Source of the DNA: Candidatus Zixiibacteriota bacterium
GTDB lineage: Bacteria > Zixibacteria > MSB-5A5 > JAABVY01
Assembly: GCA_014730285.1 (NCBI GenBank)
Contig: WJIM01000070.1
Coordinates: 1-7,313, forward strand
DNA length: 7,313 nucleotides
Direction of reading: 5' to 3'
Below the pieces are notes generated by a model. That model saw nothing but the letters and a program-made list of their open reading frames with translations, searched no databases and was not told where the DNA came from. Below, one piece after another: positions 6,381 to 7,313 of this stretch. Both the position numbers and the translations under genes were made by a program. Numbering within the stretch: position 1 is the first letter of the stretch; each line of letters starts with the position of its first letter.

Positions 6381-7143
6381 AAATCTTCCAGGGAGGATTG
6401 TCCGACTCCCACAGCTTTTCCAGCCTGACCTTGTCGCGAAGAGTGTCCATACACTGCCAGAAGTCGGTATGTTTGTATGCCATCAACTGCCCGTCTGCCG
6501 CCAGCCGCTCCAGCGGTTCTCGTTCGAAATGAGTACCGTCATCATCGATATAATCCAGAACCTTCGGTTCCAGCACGAAGAAAGCGCCGTTAATCCATCC
6601 CTCGGCGGTCTGAGGTTTTTCGGTAAACTGCTCTACTCTGTCGCCATTAAAGCTCAAATGTCCAAATCTAGCCGGCGGCCTCACGGCGGTGATAGTAGCA
6701 AGTTTGCCGTGTGATTTATGAAATTCCATCAATTCCTTGATATTGATATTCGAGACGCCGTCTCCCCATGTGAGCATAAAGGTCTCGTTTTCCAGATAGC
6801 GCGCCAGACGTTTTACCCTGCCGCCTGTCTGGGTCTTGATTCCGGTATCGATCAGGTCGACTTTCCAGTTGAGCTGCGCGCCGTCATGAATATCCACCAT
6901 ACCGTTTTTGGTAAACACGGTCAGGTTGCTGTGCAGTGAGCAGTAATCCAGAATATACTTCTTGATTACCTGCCCCTTGTAGCCGAGAGCTATAACGAAT
7001 TCATTGAATCCATGATGCGAGTATATCATCATGATATGCCATAAAATCGGGTATCCCCCGATTTCAACCATCGGCTTCGGTTTCAGTTCGGTTTCCTCGG
7101 AGAGACGAGATCCGACACCGCCTGCTAAGATCGCAACTTTCAA
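6376..7143 (-). CDS. rfbF: Glucose-1-phosphate cytidylyltransferase (CDP-glucose synthase)
   Basis: This 255-residue protein closely follows the RfbF (DdhA) family, whose Salmonella member is about 257 residues, over its whole length. It catalyses CTP + alpha-D-glucose 1-phosphate to CDP-glucose + pyrophosphate in the cytoplasm, the entry to CDP-linked deoxy and branched sugars. Visible landmarks are the nucleotide-binding signature LAGGVGSRLSEET with KPKPMVEIGG (6-30), TGGRVKRLARYL, the metal-site WGDGVSN, the sugar-binding EKP and NGAFF segments, and the family C-terminus FWQCMDTLRDKVRLEKLW. The first codon is TTG. An in-frame TAA 15 bases upstream leaves no ATG or GTG before it, the next codons encode the conserved KVAILAGG start, and AGAGGA lies 10 bases upstream. 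It is the first gene of the operon. In known clusters rfbF is followed by rfbG (4,6-dehydratase) and rfbH, whereas here an SDR and methyltransferases follow. Confidence 0.95.
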   Translation of the reverse strand: MKVAILAGGVGSRLSEETELKPKPMVEIGGYPILWHIMMIYSHHGFNEFVIALGYKGQVIKKYILDYCSLHSNLTVFTKNGMVDIHDGAQLNWKVDLIDTGIKTQTGGRVKRLARYLENETFMLTWGDGVSNINIKELMEFHKSHGKLATITAVRPPARFGHLSFNGDRVEQFTEKPQTAEGWINGAFFVLEPKVLDYIDDDGTHFEREPLERLAADGQLMAYKHTDFWQCMDTLRDKVRLEKLWESDNPPWKIW

Positions 7144-7313
7144 GCTATTAAATTCCTCTTACTAATTGCGGAAATTACATTTCAGTATAGTCTTCGGCAG
7201 GACAAAGAATCCTCTTTAACTCAATAAAAGATAGATAGTTTCGCCATCAAAAACCATGTATTAAAAAATCAATGACTTGTTAAGAAGATATTAAAGCAAA
7301 TGTCCCGATAAAA
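7144..7313. other. AT-rich non-coding leader upstream of the operon
   Basis: These 170 bases are clearly more AT-rich than the genes. Stops occur in all frames I read, and the few plus-strand ATGs end within a few codons, so I see no gene. As the only sizeable space before rfbF it should hold the operon promoter or a 5' leader. On the minus strand TATACT (7189-7184) resembles a -10 box about 40 bases before the start codon, but no good -35 lies 16-18 bases upstream. An alternative pair, TTGATG with TTATTG at 17 bases, is weak at the -10. I see no hairpin plus T-run terminator, riboswitch fold or strong operator palindrome. The promoter call is tentative. Confidence 0.45.
7154..7159 (-). promoter_or_regulatory. 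rfbF: Ribosome binding site AGAGGA before the TTG start of rfbF
   Basis: AGAGGA on the minus strand sits 10 bases before TTG 7143-7141, slightly long but workable. With the in-frame TAA at 7161-7159, it fixes the start at the TTG. A non-ATG start may lower expression of this first pathway enzyme. Confidence 0.6.

Noticed and set aside
1..7313. Mobile elements, CRISPR arrays, tRNA or rRNA genes
   Set aside because: No repeat-spacer pattern, transposase, terminal inverted repeats or RNA-gene signatures were found on reading both strands.

Overview
The window holds one compact minus-strand operon of six sugar-modification genes, read from right to left. It looks like part of a surface-polysaccharide (O-antigen or capsule type) or other glycan biosynthesis locus of a bacterium with roughly balanced base composition. 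No gene allows a firm taxonomic call. The proteins are clearly family members, but several depart from their best-known relatives at key residues, which suggests a poorly sampled lineage.

Layout, in transcription order: an AT-rich non-coding leader (7144-7313); an RfbF-type glucose-1-phosphate cytidylyltransferase with a TTG start (6376-7143); an extended SDR sugar-nucleotide oxidoreductase or epimerase (5343-6371); two tandem zinc-site sugar C-methyltransferase-family proteins (4093-5328 and 2896-4092); a GT2 glycosyltransferase (1943-2869); and an asparagine-synthetase-like ATP-dependent amide ligase (154-1941). Gaps between genes are 4, 14, 0, 26 and 1 bases, so co-transcription and partly coupled translation are likely. 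At the left edge a plus-strand reading frame, either a 46-residue small protein or the tail of a larger gene, converges on the operon, and the two stop codons overlap by two bases.

Working model (inference): the cytidylyltransferase makes CDP-glucose from CTP and glucose 1-phosphate. The SDR and one or both methyltransferases turn it, or a keto derivative of it, into a C-methyl-branched sugar nucleotide. The GT2 enzyme transfers that sugar or another one, and the AsnB-like enzyme adds an amide to a carboxylate on the sugar or polymer. Three points stand out. No recognisable CDP-glucose 4,6-dehydratase (RfbG) or RfbH partner is present. The two methyltransferases differ at a position expected to be catalytic. 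The AsnB-like protein lacks the N-terminal cysteine needed to release ammonia from glutamine, so its amine donor is probably not glutamine hydrolysed in cis.
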